64,000 bases of DNA from contig NC_089449.1 of assembly GCF_026210795.1 (NCBI RefSeq), forward strand, positions 930,001 through 994,000. The letters are read 5' to 3'. Positions 10,946 to 21,395 of this stretch are shown here, piece by piece (positions within the stretch are counted from its first letter, which is position 1; each line of letters opens with the position of its first letter). Made by a program: the position numbers and the translations under genes. Source of the stretch: Rhizophagus irregularis. Its lineage: Eukaryota; Glomeromycota; Glomeromycetes; Glomerales; Glomeraceae. The notes beneath the pieces are model-generated. The model saw only the letters and a program-made list of their open reading frames with translations, had not been told where the DNA came from and searched no databases.

Positions 10946-11671
10946 TAGTAAATGGTAAGTTCGCTCAGAAAAAAACCGAATTTTTTACAAGTAATCGATA
11001 TTAAAACTGTTATATCAATTTTACCTGTTATGACAAATTTATTTATAGCTACTGTACGTGACAGGGTTGAATACTGGCTGAATTAAAATCAAGTTCGGCA
11101 GTGTAAAATAACTAGTATTACGCCAATTACACCACCATATTTCGAATTGCCGAATTGTTAAATTGTAAAATCAAATTGCTTTACGACAATTCGATGGTGT
11201 ACTAATTCATTTCGACATGGCTATTTGGATCAAGAATGGTATAATGTAAAACGCGTCATAAATTTTATTACATATAATAAATATTGCTTGAATACAGTAA
11301 AAGTCTTGCGGGCGCTACATATGTAAAATACATATAAAAGTCAGAAATGACATTCTCAACTTTAGCCTAGAGAAATAATATTTTTGAGAATATCAATAAC
11401 TGACGCGTATTCACTATAAGTAATTATATTGACTATAATTTCATAAGTAATATATTATAATAAATATAAATAATATTGAACTATGTATTGCGGACAATGT
11501 TGTCTTGAATTTTTTGTTATAATTAAACATTAAATTTTCGGTCTTAACGTACTTTGTTATATAATGTCGAAATTCATTATCAATTTCATATTTGTGGAAA
11601 GTGCCTTTTTTAAAAGATATGTACTATCCATTTGAACAACTTAAAGGCAAAATATGTATCGGAAACGTTGC
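10946..11671. other. Conserved array spacer
   Basis: Contains the same ordered blocks as 4501-5308: the acaccac-rich stretch, the gacgcgta block and the common 3' flank. No gene seen. Confidence 0.5.
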
Positions 11672-12977
11672 TTAGAAAATTTTAACTTCGTGAATAAGTT
11701 CAATACACCACTAAAGGGAAAGAAAAGATTTAATACTCATATGAATCTAAATAAATAAAATCAAATAAAATTACTTACTTCATCATTTCCTCCTAATCTT
11801 TCATTATGACAAACAACTTCTTGGAAAACATCGTTCCCAATAGTAAATTGAATATCATGACTACGTAAAAATTCAACTTCATTGTTAGCATAAATTTTCT
11901 TAATATTAAGATTAATAATATCATTTGATTTTAAAAACCCTTGATGATTTTCTAATTTACTATGATTAAACATCCAATCTCCGTTCCAATATCTATGACT
12001 GTGATCAGTGTTATTATAACAACTCACTAAAAATAACAAATATTAATATTAACTAATAAATAAAAGTAAAAGTATATTTTAATTTATTACCTTCTGTATA
12101 ATTGGTTGACGGAGATTTGGAATATTCTCCAATATAGTAACGACTGGTATTGTCATAATAATAATAATATATTCCAAGAAATTTATGAGACAAGACATGT
12201 TGTAACTTTATAGAATTATTCGCATAAGTAGCCAATTCATTACCAAATTCAATTTTCCATAAAGAATTTGGAACTGGCTCTGAACTTCCTACAAAAAGCT
12301 TTATATCCTATTAAAATTATATTAAAATCGATTAAAGAAATTTTTTTGAAGTTGCGATGTAAAAATTATACCAATTGTTTCCGACTTCCAGTTGTATAAC
12401 ATAAATTTTTAATGGAACTTAAATATTTTCCTGTTGCAACATGTTTTAAAGCTACAACAGATCCATTTCTAATTAAATTCGATTCTTCTAAAACAATTTC
12501 TTCAAATCTTTTAACTAATTCATTAATCGAATTTACATTCTTCATTTTCTCAAAAAATTCATTTGAAACATAGTAATTGAAATGATTATTAGGAAGTGAT
12601 TTATAAAGAAATTTTTTTTGTTCTTCTATATCATTAATCTCAGCGTTATAACATAATTTACGAAAAGTTGAAATAAAATTTGAAGTATCACCACCTTTTC
12701 TTTCAGGATTATATTTTAATGATTGTAATTTTCTTTTATTTGTATTCTTAAATACCGTAAAGGTAATATCTTCTTTAAGTGCATTACGAAGTTTTTCAAT
12801 ATTATCAATTCCAGTTGGAAGTTTAATGGTGGAATCTACTAAGGATATAACAATATTTATATTAACAGCATTTATATTTATCAAGTCTTGTAAGTTTTGT
12901 TTTATATTAAAATAAGTTTGAAGATCGCTTATCCATTCGTCTGGATGAATATTTCCATTATATTTTTGAGGGTCCAT
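11672..12977 (-). CDS. Gag-like/MIR fusion protein, array copy D (366 aa)
   Basis: Exons: 12977-12372, 12298-12091, 12026-11779, 11710-11672, all GT-AG. This is the longest copy. The segment after YFNIKQ expands to NLQDLININAVNINIV. The MIR loop in exon 2 gains a tyrosine-rich insert (YYYYYDNTSRYY), and the start of exon 3 differs (SCYNNTDHSHRYW). The C-terminus is WCIELIHEVKIF, probably the ancestral form because D, F and G share it. Conserved blocks KYNPERKGGDT and LRSHDIQFTIGND are retained. Confidence 0.72.
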
Positions 12978-13016
12978 TTTTTTAAACGGTCAAAAGAAAG
13001 CAATTTAGGGGATCTC

Positions 13017-13121
13017 ACTTATTTATATAGAAATTGTTATACCAACATTTCTTAATTCGTCAAATTCTACCATTTTTTCATGTGACAATGATGTAACAAA
13101 TATATAATCGGTGTTACATTA
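13017..13121 (-). promoter_or_regulatory. Upstream box and TATA of copy D
   Basis: The box begins at 13079, 102 bp from the ATG. The TATA-like ctatataaataag (reverse strand) is at about 13,018-13,030. Confidence 0.5.
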
Positions 13122-13239
13122 TAATTAAGTTTATCTCGTTGATTTGGAGATTTCCCATAATCATAATATCATATAAAAATCTTGTAATGAGATCAATCTT
13201 GTAAGTTACTAATTCTTTAAACTTTCCATAAAGAATCTA

Positions 13240-13830
13240 GATCTTTTAGATTCCTTATAAAACCCAAGTTTGCTCAAAAAATAACAAAAAAAAAAATTTG
13301 GAGTTGCAGTATATAAATTATACCACTTGAGACAGTTGCATAACAAATTTTTAACGTGATGTAATGCTGAAATAAATGATATAGAAGAATAAAAGAAAAT
13401 CACTTCCGAATAATCATTTTGATTACTTTATATCTCAAGTGTATTTTATGGAAAAATGAAGAATGTAAATTCAATTGGTGAATTAATCAAAAGAGTCAGA
13501 AAAAATTATTTTAGGAGATTCGAATTTAATTAGAAATGGATCTCTTGTAGGATTAGAAAGTTTAAAATAAAATATGATGCGTTACCGCCTTTTTTCCAGG
13601 ATTATATTTAAATGTTTATAAACATTTTTGTAATCTTAAAGAAATACCTTCTTTAATTGCAATCATCAATTCCGTCCCGGTTGGAAGTTTGATGGCGGAA
13701 CCTACCAATTATGTAGCATTATTTATATTTATTAAGTTGTATTTAATATTAAAAATACATCTACCAAATTCGTCTGCATGAGTATTTCCACCATATTTTG
13801 GAAGATCATCCTTTTTTTTTAACCGAGTTC
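13240..13830. pseudogene. Rearranged, broken relic of the array gene family
   Basis: Fragments of the family are found on both strands, in the same arrangement as the relics at 3900-4500 and 20,155-20,685. The region is therefore part of the amplified unit. Treated as a fossil. Confidence 0.5.
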
Positions 13831-14299
13831 GTTCAAAAAAATGCGAGTTTTTATAAGTAATTGGTGTAAATTTATCATCAATTTTACTTAATATGGTAAA
13901 TTCAATTTTTTTAAAACTACTGTACGATTACAGGAAGTTGAATTAAATTCAAGTGGTGCCATATTACGGTGGTGTAAAATAATTATTACACCAATTACAC
14001 CACCATAATGTCATGGTCACATACCGTCGGTACATTCGGTAAAGTTTAGAATAAGATAAAAACTATATTATTAGATTCGGAACACTGGTCCGAGCACAGT
14101 GGTGTAGTTTTTATTTTATTCGAATCTTATCGAGTTTCTCTCGACATGAAGTAAAAATGATGAGTGTCCCGTATATTATGAAATCAGCTGTAATACTAAA
14201 TCAATTGTTAATTTTTAAAATCAAATCGCACAGCATTGGTGACATTACATTATGACAATTCATTTCGACATATTATATATAATAAATATTGCTTAAATA
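13831..14299. other. Array spacer with a fold-back segment
   Basis: Spacer homologous to 20,690-21,020, but with additional DNA around 14,020-14,150. There gaataagataaaaacta and tagtttttattttattc form an imperfect inverted pair. It may be another small insertion; ends and target duplication could not be set. Confidence 0.35.
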
Positions 14300-14451
14300 C
14301 ATTGCAGAAACTTAATTTCCTTAATATGCAGTAACTGCGTATTTACAATATTCTCACTATGTAGTTACTATTACACTATGTAGTTACTGTATGACTACGA
14401 TGCAGTTACAATACAGTTACTGCATATTAAGGAAAACAGGTTTCTGTAATG
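14300..14451. mobile_element. 152-bp TA-flanked MITE
   Basis: Long inverted ends (catt[g/a]cagaaac followed by ttccttaatatgcagtaact) fold almost the whole element. TA flanks both ends, at 14298-14299 and 14452-14453. The paralogous spacer of copy G has the uninterrupted sequence with a single TA at 21,026-21,027. TA duplication fits a Tc1/mariner-type non-autonomous element. No coding frame. Confidence 0.75.
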
Positions 14452-14761
14452 TACAATAAAGGGCTCGCACTCAGTATTTTAAAAAAAGAATAGAAAATAT
14501 GCAAACTAATACAAAACATAAGACGCGAACATCCCTTATATCTTTTATAAAAAAACACATCCTACGATAAATCTCGTTACAATTAAAAAATTTTGGTATA
14601 AAAAAATTCATTATAATGCGATTCATTTTATATATATAGTAATTTATACAGTTTATTTCGTTTGTAAAATATATATAAAGTTAGAAATGATATTCTCAAC
14701 TTTAGAGAAATAATATTTTTGAGAGTATCAATAATTGACGCGTGGTCTACTATAATTAATT

Positions 14762-15426
14762 GGTGATCCGCGAGTTAAGTAGCGAAAACGATAATAAAAT
14801 TCGACGGAAATTTATTAATTAAAAGCCGCATTTCCGATGTGGAGTTGTTCATGAATTTCTCTAGCCAAATGTTTAAATAACGCCATTTTGCTTTAATGAA
14901 ATGGTTTTCCACAGTTTTCCCACCAATCTCATGCAAAAAAACCATAATGTGACGTTCGAAAAAAGTCCAATTTCTAAGAGATCTGAGATTCGAAAGACAA
15001 AAACTAGTTTTATCATACCATATCACTTGTATAATGAGTGCGAAAAAGTCTTGAATTTGTCAGGTTAGAAGTTATTACAGCATAGTTTACTAATAAAATA
15101 TATCAAAAATAAAGCAAATATGCATGAAAGTTTAGTGAAATATAAAAAAATTTCCATAATTTGTACTTTTAAACCCTTAGTTTATCTAATAACATAGTAA
15201 ATGCCGCGTGCTTCCAAGGTAAACTTCGTCAAAAAAAAGTTTTACGCTTGGTAGCTTTGAAAAATAAAAGTGAGACATTTACTTTATTGTTTGTGCTATT
15301 TTTAGTAAACTATGCTTATAGTTTTTGTTACATCAGAAATCATTAAAGTCAGCGTATTACGACAAATTAGTATATGATCTGCGTCAAATTTTATATGTAA
15401 TTTCTCTAGTTGACTCGCGGATCGTC
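14762..15426. mobile_element. 665-bp DNA transposon with 8-bp target duplication
   Basis: Ends are inverted: gatccgcgagt at the left, actcgcggatc at the right. The element is bracketed by aattaatt at 14754-14761 and 15427-15434. The spacer of copy G shows the empty target with one aattaatt at 21,158-21,165. Internal inverted words gcatagtttacta (15,080) and tagtaaactatgc (15,303) suggest nested or sub-terminal repeats. An 83-codon reverse-strand frame (14,775-15,026) has protein-like composition but no recognised transposase motif. The superfamily is uncertain; the 8-bp duplication allows hAT. Confidence 0.75.
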
Positions 15427-15654
15427 AATTAATTATAATTTACTATAACTTAAGTAAAATTATAATACAATAAATATAGTAATATAGTTAATATTGAACT
15501 ATGTATTGCGGATAATATTATCCTAAATTTTTTGTTATAATTGAACATTAAATTTTCGGTCTTAACGTACTTTCGTTACATAATCCCAATTTCAATTTCA
15601 TATTTGTGGAAACTATTCATTTGAAAAAGGCAAAATATGTATCGGAAACGTTGC

Positions 15655-16943
15655 TTAGATAATTTTAACTTCGTGAATAAGTTCAATGCACCACTAAAAG
15701 GAAAGAAAAGATTTAATATTTTATACGAATCTAAATAAAATAAAATAAAATAAAATTACTTCGTCGTTTCCTCCTAATCTTTCATTATGACAAACAACTT
15801 CTTGAAAAGTATCGTTCCCAATAGTAAATTGAATATCATGACTACGCAAAAATTCAACTTGTCCGTTTTGAATAATATTACCATAGTTAACGAGATAGGA
15901 TTTCCTAATACTAAGATTAATAACATCGTTTGATTTTAAATATCCTTGATGATTATCTAATTTACTATGATTAAATTTCCAATCCAAAATCCTATAACTT
16001 ATATTTTTATCGTAACAACTCACTAAAAATTTTAAATATTAATATTAATATTACCATACTAATAAATAAAAATATATTTTAATCTATTACCTTCTGTATG
16101 ATCAGTTGACGGAGATTTGGAATAATCATAAATCCAATTACCGTTGTCATTATAATAATAGCATATTCCAATTAATCTCTCAGATTTAACGTGTTGTAGC
16201 TTTATAGAATTATTTGCATAAGTAGCTAATTCGTCACCAAATTCAATTTTCCATAAAGAATTTGGAATATGCTCTGAGCTTCCTACAAAAACCTTTAAAT
16301 TATGTTAAAATTATATTAAAATCGATTAAAGAATTTTTTTGAAGTTGTGATGTAAAAACTATACCAATTGGTTCCGACTTCCAGTTGTATAACATAAATT
16401 TTTAATGGAACTTAAATATTTTCCTGTAGCAACATGTTTTAAAGCTACAATAGATCCATTTCTAATTAAATTCGATTCTTCTAAAACAATTTCTTCAAAT
16501 CTTTCAATTAACTCATTATTCGAATTTACATCCTTCATTTTCTCAAAAAATTCATTTGAGACATAATCAAAATGATTATTAGGAAGTGATTTAAAAAGAT
16601 ATTTTTTTTGTTCTTCTATATCATTAATCTCAGCGTTATAACAAAATTTACGAAAGGTTGATATAAAATTTGAAGTATCACCACCCTTTCTTTCAGGATT
16701 ATATTTTAATGATTGTAATATTCTTTTATTAGTATTCTTAAATACTGTAAAGGAAATATCTTCTTTGAGTGCATCACGAAGTTTTTCAATATTATCAATT
16801 CCAGTTGGTAATTTAATAGTGGAATCTACTAAGGATATAACAATATTTATATCTATTGAGTCTTTTTTAATACTAAAATAAGTTTGAAGATCATTTATCC
16901 ATTCGTTTGGATGAATATTTCCATTATATTTTGGGAGATCCAT
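15655..16943 (-). CDS. Gag-like/MIR fusion protein, array copy E (360 aa)
   Basis: Exons: 16943-16365, 16292-16091, 16022-15760, 15693-15655, all GT-AG. It begins MDLPKYNGNIHP, the same first residues as edge copy A, and its upstream DNA also matches A, so A and E are closest relatives. The variable stretch reads KKDSIDINIV. Exon 1 carries FRKFCYNAEI instead of FRKLCYNAEI. The exon 2 loop reads YYYNDNGNWIYDY. The C-terminus is WCIELIHEVKII. All four exons keep frame, with no sign of decay. Confidence 0.72.
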
Positions 16944-17032
16944 TTTTTTATAATGGCCAAAAAGAATGTGAGTTTTTTTGGGGGAATTTCGCTTATTTAT
17001 ATTTAGAAATTGTTATTATCAAATTCTACTGG

Positions 17033-17049
17033 CATGTGACAATGATGTA
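17033..17049 (-). promoter_or_regulatory. Upstream box of copy E
   Basis: catgtgacaatgatgta begins 90 bp before the ATG. The second arm seen in C, D and F has diverged here, as in copy A. Confidence 0.45.
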
Positions 17050-17470
17050 AAAATAAATAATCAATAGTACATATGGGCGTATCCACATGGAAGAGTCATT
17101 ATACGTTAAAGTTCTACATGTCATAATTGTCATATGATATATCAATCTTAAATTGAACTTTCTATATCATCCTACCAAAACCTAAGTTGTTCAAAAATAT
17201 TAACTGTATAAAAAATAAAACAATTAACAAAAAAAAACATTTTTTAAAGTTGCAATGTAAAAAATTATAACGGTCTTCCATTTGCATGATATGAATAAAA
17301 AAAGAATTATCTTTATAGTAATCATTTTAATTGTAAGTTTGAAGGTCGTTTATATTTTGAAAATCCTTTTTTTAAGGCAAATGGAAAATTTTTATAGGTA
17401 ATAATCGATCACATCAATTTTGCCTAATACGAAAAAATTTACTTCAATTTCGTGTTATATAGCTTCGCAA
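17050..17470. other. Spacer paralogous to 190-560
   Basis: Aligns by eye with the DNA upstream of copy A, including the block around gaaggtcgttta and aaatttttataggtaat. No gene seen. Confidence 0.5.
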
Positions 17471-17536
17471 AAAAAGCTCGGACACGTGATTATGGTGAAA
17501 TATTTGTTGGAGACATGTCACGTAGCCGAGCTTTTT
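17471..17536. mobile_element. Small inverted-repeat (MITE-like) element, right copy
   Basis: Ends aaaaagctcggacacgtgat and its near-complement tcacgtagccgagcttttt enclose about 25 bp. It is the shortened counterpart of the element at 565-670 in the paralogous spacer. Confidence 0.5.
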
Positions 17537-17670
17537 ACTGGTCCGATAGGCCTAGTCGTGTTTTAAATACTAGTTTCATAAATTACTTCTGACTTTAGTA
17601 TATAGAGTTCTTGTAATTTTACTGTATTTTGGTTATTTAGAAATAAAAAATTTTTAAAAAAAATATCACG

Positions 17671-18141
17671 GTGATGTAATACAACGTCCGAGAAGCAGAA
17701 AAGGAAGTAAGGCCTCACGATCTAAGATCTTAGCGGAAATTTTAGAAGCGTTACGTAAATAAGTTTAATTTTCCCCACTGGGGTTTTTATTTTATTTCAG
17801 AATATGTTTTTTTTTTATTTTAGCTCTTCGATGATCGAAGAAAAAAAAATGATCAACGAAATTTTTTTTTTACAAGTTACAATTAAACTTTAACAGTAAG
17901 AGTACCACAGGAGTGATGTATTTTTTCCTTTTACTTTTTAGTTTGTTAAGTCCGTCTGTGGAGTTGCTTCGCACACCTTATTTTTACCACCAAGGAAGCA
18001 TCGCCATTTCGTGATTTATTTGTCAGTTTTATCAGAATTACTTTTGTCTTATTTGTATAGACTTTTATGTACTTCCCACCGTCAAATTGTTTGCCTTGTT
18101 AATAAAAATAAAAATTAGAATAAACTGTGATGTGATACAAC
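17671..18141 (+). mobile_element. 5'-truncated LINE-like insertion with 15-bp target duplication
   Basis: The insert 17686-18126 lies between gtgatgtaatacaac (17671-17685) and gtgatgtgatacaac (18127-18141), a 15-base duplication with one mismatch. It opens inside a frame ending SRSKILAEILEALRK then TAA at 17760-17762, a Lys/Arg-rich tail such as reverse-transcriptase ORFs have. About 360 bp of untranslated sequence follow, ending in an A-rich run (aataaaaataaaaa). Long variable duplications, 5' truncation and an A-rich 3' end fit non-LTR retrotransposition. The matching spacer near 1865 lacks it. Confidence 0.6.
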
Positions 18142-18692
18142 TATTACACCAATTATTAACCATCAAATTGCGAAAATTAACCAAAATCTTGAAATCAAAT
18201 CGCATTACAAGGATTATCAAACTACCGTGATGCAATTGACGAAATGTCTATTCTATGTATTACGCGTAATAAATTTTACTATATAAAACAAATACAGTAT
18301 ATGATTAAATTAGTTAAATACAAATATAAGAGCTCGCAAAGAGCGTTGCATATTTAAGATGTCACATACAAAAGTCAAAAATGATATTCTTAACCTCAAT
18401 TAAAGAAATAATATTCGAAAGTATGAAAATTATGGGAATTTCAATAATTGACGCGTACTATAAGTAATTATTATATTTGACTATAATTTCATAAATGCAA
18501 TCGATATTAAATTATATTAAACTATATTTGCTGATACTAACGTACAGTATTTTTGTTAGCTAATGAAATTATTAATCGCATCTGTAAGTATATAATTTCA
18601 AAATTTTAAATTTTATTAATATCACTTTCATATTTGATGGAAATTGCCTTTTTAGAACAACTTAAAGGTAAAACATATATCGGAAACGTTGC
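18142..18692. other. Spacer and 3' flank of copy F
   Basis: Paralogous to 1885-2440. No gene seen; it contains the common 3' flank of the array genes. Confidence 0.5.
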
Positions 18693-19945
18693 TTAGAAAA
18701 TTTTAACTTCGTGAATAAGTTCAATGCACCACTAAAAGGAAAGAAAAATTTAATATTTTTTATACGAATCTAAATAAAATAAAATCAAATAAAATTACTT
18801 ACTTCATCATTTCCTCCTAATCTTTCATTATGGCAAACAACTTCTTGAAAAGTATCGTTCCCAATAGTAAATTGAATATCATGACTACGTAAAAATTCAA
18901 CTTGGCCATCTGATTTATTAATACTAAGATTAATAATATCATTTGATTTTAAATACCCTTGATGATTTTTTAATTTACTATGATTAAATTTCCAATTTTT
19001 AGTAAAATAACTTTCGTTACCACGACAGCCCACTAAAAAAATAATATTAATATCTGATATTAACTCAATTTACAACAAAAATATATTTTAAATTTATTAC
19101 CTTCTGTATAATTATTTAACGGAGATTTGTAATAATCACGTCTATAGTTAAAATATATTCCAAGAAATTTCTCAGATTCAACGTGTCGTAACTTTATAGA
19201 ATTATCCGTATAATTAGCTAATTCATCACTAAATTCAATACTCCATAAAGAATTTGGAATAGGCTCCGAGCTTCCTACAAAAACCTTTAAATTATGTTAA
19301 AATTATATTAGAATCAATTAAAAAAAAAATTCGGAATTACAATATTAAACATACCAATTGTTTCTGACTTCCAGTTGTATAACATAAATTTTTAATGGAA
19401 CTTAAATATTTTCCTGTAGCAACATGTTTTAAAGCTACAATAGATCCATTTCTAATTAAATTCGATTCTTCTAAAACAATTTCTTCAAATCTTTTAATTA
19501 ATTCATTAATCGAATTTACATTCTTCATTTTCTCATAAAATTCATTTGATATATAATCAAAATGATTATTAGGAAGTGATTTATAAAGATATCTTTTTTG
19601 TTCTTCTATATTATTAATCTCAGCGTTATAACATAATTTACGAAAGGTTGAAATAAAATATGAAGTATCACCACCTTTTCTTTCAGGATCATATTTTAAT
19701 GATTGTAATTTTCTTTTATTCGTATTCTTAAATACTGTAAAAGAAATGTCTTCTTTAAGTGCATTACGAAGTTTTTCAATATTATCAATTCCAGTTGGAA
19801 GTTTAATAGTAGAATCTACTAATGATATAATATTTACATTAACGTTATTTATATTTATCAAGTTTTGTTTTATATTATAATAAGCTTGAAGGTCATTTAT
19901 CCATTCGTCTGGATGAATATTTCCATTATATTTTGGGTGATTCAT
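18693..19945 (-). CDS. Gag-like/MIR fusion protein, array copy F (347 aa)
   Basis: Exons: 19945-19355, 19284-19101, 19032-18803, 18731-18693, all GT-AG with standard phases. It starts MNHPKYNGNIHP, and the variable part is YYNIKQNLININNVNVN. Exon 2 is the shortest of the family because the MIR loop is reduced (FLGIYFNYRRDYYKSP). Exon 3 starts GCRGNESYF, like copy B. The ~100 residues at the end of exon 1 are almost the same as in D, E and G, including FYEKMKNVNSINELIKRFEE shared with G. This suggests recent duplication or gene conversion. Confidence 0.72.
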
Positions 19946-19991
19946 TTTTTTAAAATGGTCAAAAAGAATGCGAGTTTTTTTTTGGGAATTT

Positions 19992-20090
19992 CGCTTATTT
20001 ATATAGTTTAGAAATTGTTATACCATATACCAATATCGTCAATTTTTTCACATGACAATGATGTAACAATATATAATCGGTGTTACATTA
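19992..20090 (-). promoter_or_regulatory. Upstream box and TATA of copy F
   Basis: The box begins at 20049 (first bases cacatg rather than catgtg), 104 bp from the ATG, with the complete inverted tgtaaca/tgttaca pair. TATA-like ctatataaataag (reverse strand) lies at about 19,993-20,006. Confidence 0.5.
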
Positions 20091-20154
20091 TATTGTAAAT
20101 TAACAAATTTATCGGAGATTTCCCCATAATCATAACAACATATAAAAAATCTGG

Positions 20155-20685
20155 ATCAGGCCTATAAAAACCTAAGTTTTCTCAAAAATAACTAAAGCTG
20201 CAGTATATAAATTATACCACTTGAGACAGTTGCATACTTGCATAACAAATTTAACGTGTTATAATGCTGAAATAAATGATATAGAAGAATAAAAGAAAGA
20301 TCACTTCCGAATAATCATTTTGATTACTGTATATCTCAAGTTATTTTATGGGAAAATTAAGAATGTAAATTCAATTAGCGAATTAATCAAAAAATTCGAA
20401 TTTCTATTTTAGGGGATTCGAATTTAATTTAGAAATGAATCTCTTGTAAGATTAGAAAGGTTAAAATAAAATATGATGAGTTACCACCTTTTTTTCAGGA
20501 TTATTTTTAAGTGTTTGTAACATTTTTGCATTCTTAGAGGAAATATTTTCTTAATTGCTCGTAATCATCAATTCCACCCCGGTTGCAAAACCTACTAATC
20601 ATGTGGCATTATTATATTTATTAAGTTGTATTTAATATTAAAATACATCTATTCGTCCGAATGAATATTTTTTTAACTCAATGGG
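20155..20685. pseudogene. Rearranged, broken relic of the array gene family
   Basis: Counterpart of the relics at 3900 and 13,240, with family fragments on both strands. Treated as a fossil. Confidence 0.5.
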
Positions 20686-21395
20686 TAAGTTTATTCAAAA
20701 AAAAGCGTATAAAAATTGACATCAAATTTGCCTAATATGGTAAACTCAATTTTTTTATAACTACTGTACGATACAAAGAGTTGAATTAAATTCAAGTGAT
20801 GCCAAAAATCAAATTATTATGGCGGTGTAAATAACTATTACACCAATTACACCACGTACCATAATGTCGAATGGCCGAATTACCGAATTGAATCACATTA
20901 CCTTAATGCTAAATCAATTGTTAATTTTTAAAATCAAATCGCACAGCATTATGACATTATGACATTACATTATGACAATTCAATGGTGTAATTCGACATA
21001 TTATATATAATAAATATTGCTTAAATACAATAAAAGGGCTCGCAGGGGGCGCTACATACAGTATATAAAATACATATAAAAGTTAGAAATGATATTCTCA
21101 ACTTTAGAGAAATAATATTTTTGAGAGTATCACAATAATTGACGCGTGGTCTACTATAATTAATTATAATTTCATAAATAAAATTATAATACAATAAATA
21201 TAGTCAATATTGAACTATGTATGTTATCCTAAATTTTTGTTATAATTGAACATTAAATTATCGGTCTTAACGTACTTTCGTTACATAATCCCAAAATTTC
21301 ATTAATTTCAATTTCATATTTGTGGAAAGTGCATGTTTAAAAGATACTATATACTATTCATTTGAAAAAGGCAAGATATGTATCGGAAACGTTAC
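20686..21395. other. Array spacer holding two empty insertion sites
   Basis: This spacer preserves uninterrupted forms of the targets used by the 152-bp element (TA at 21,026-21,027) and the 665-bp element (aattaatt at 21,158-21,165) in the spacer between D and E. No gene. Confidence 0.6.
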
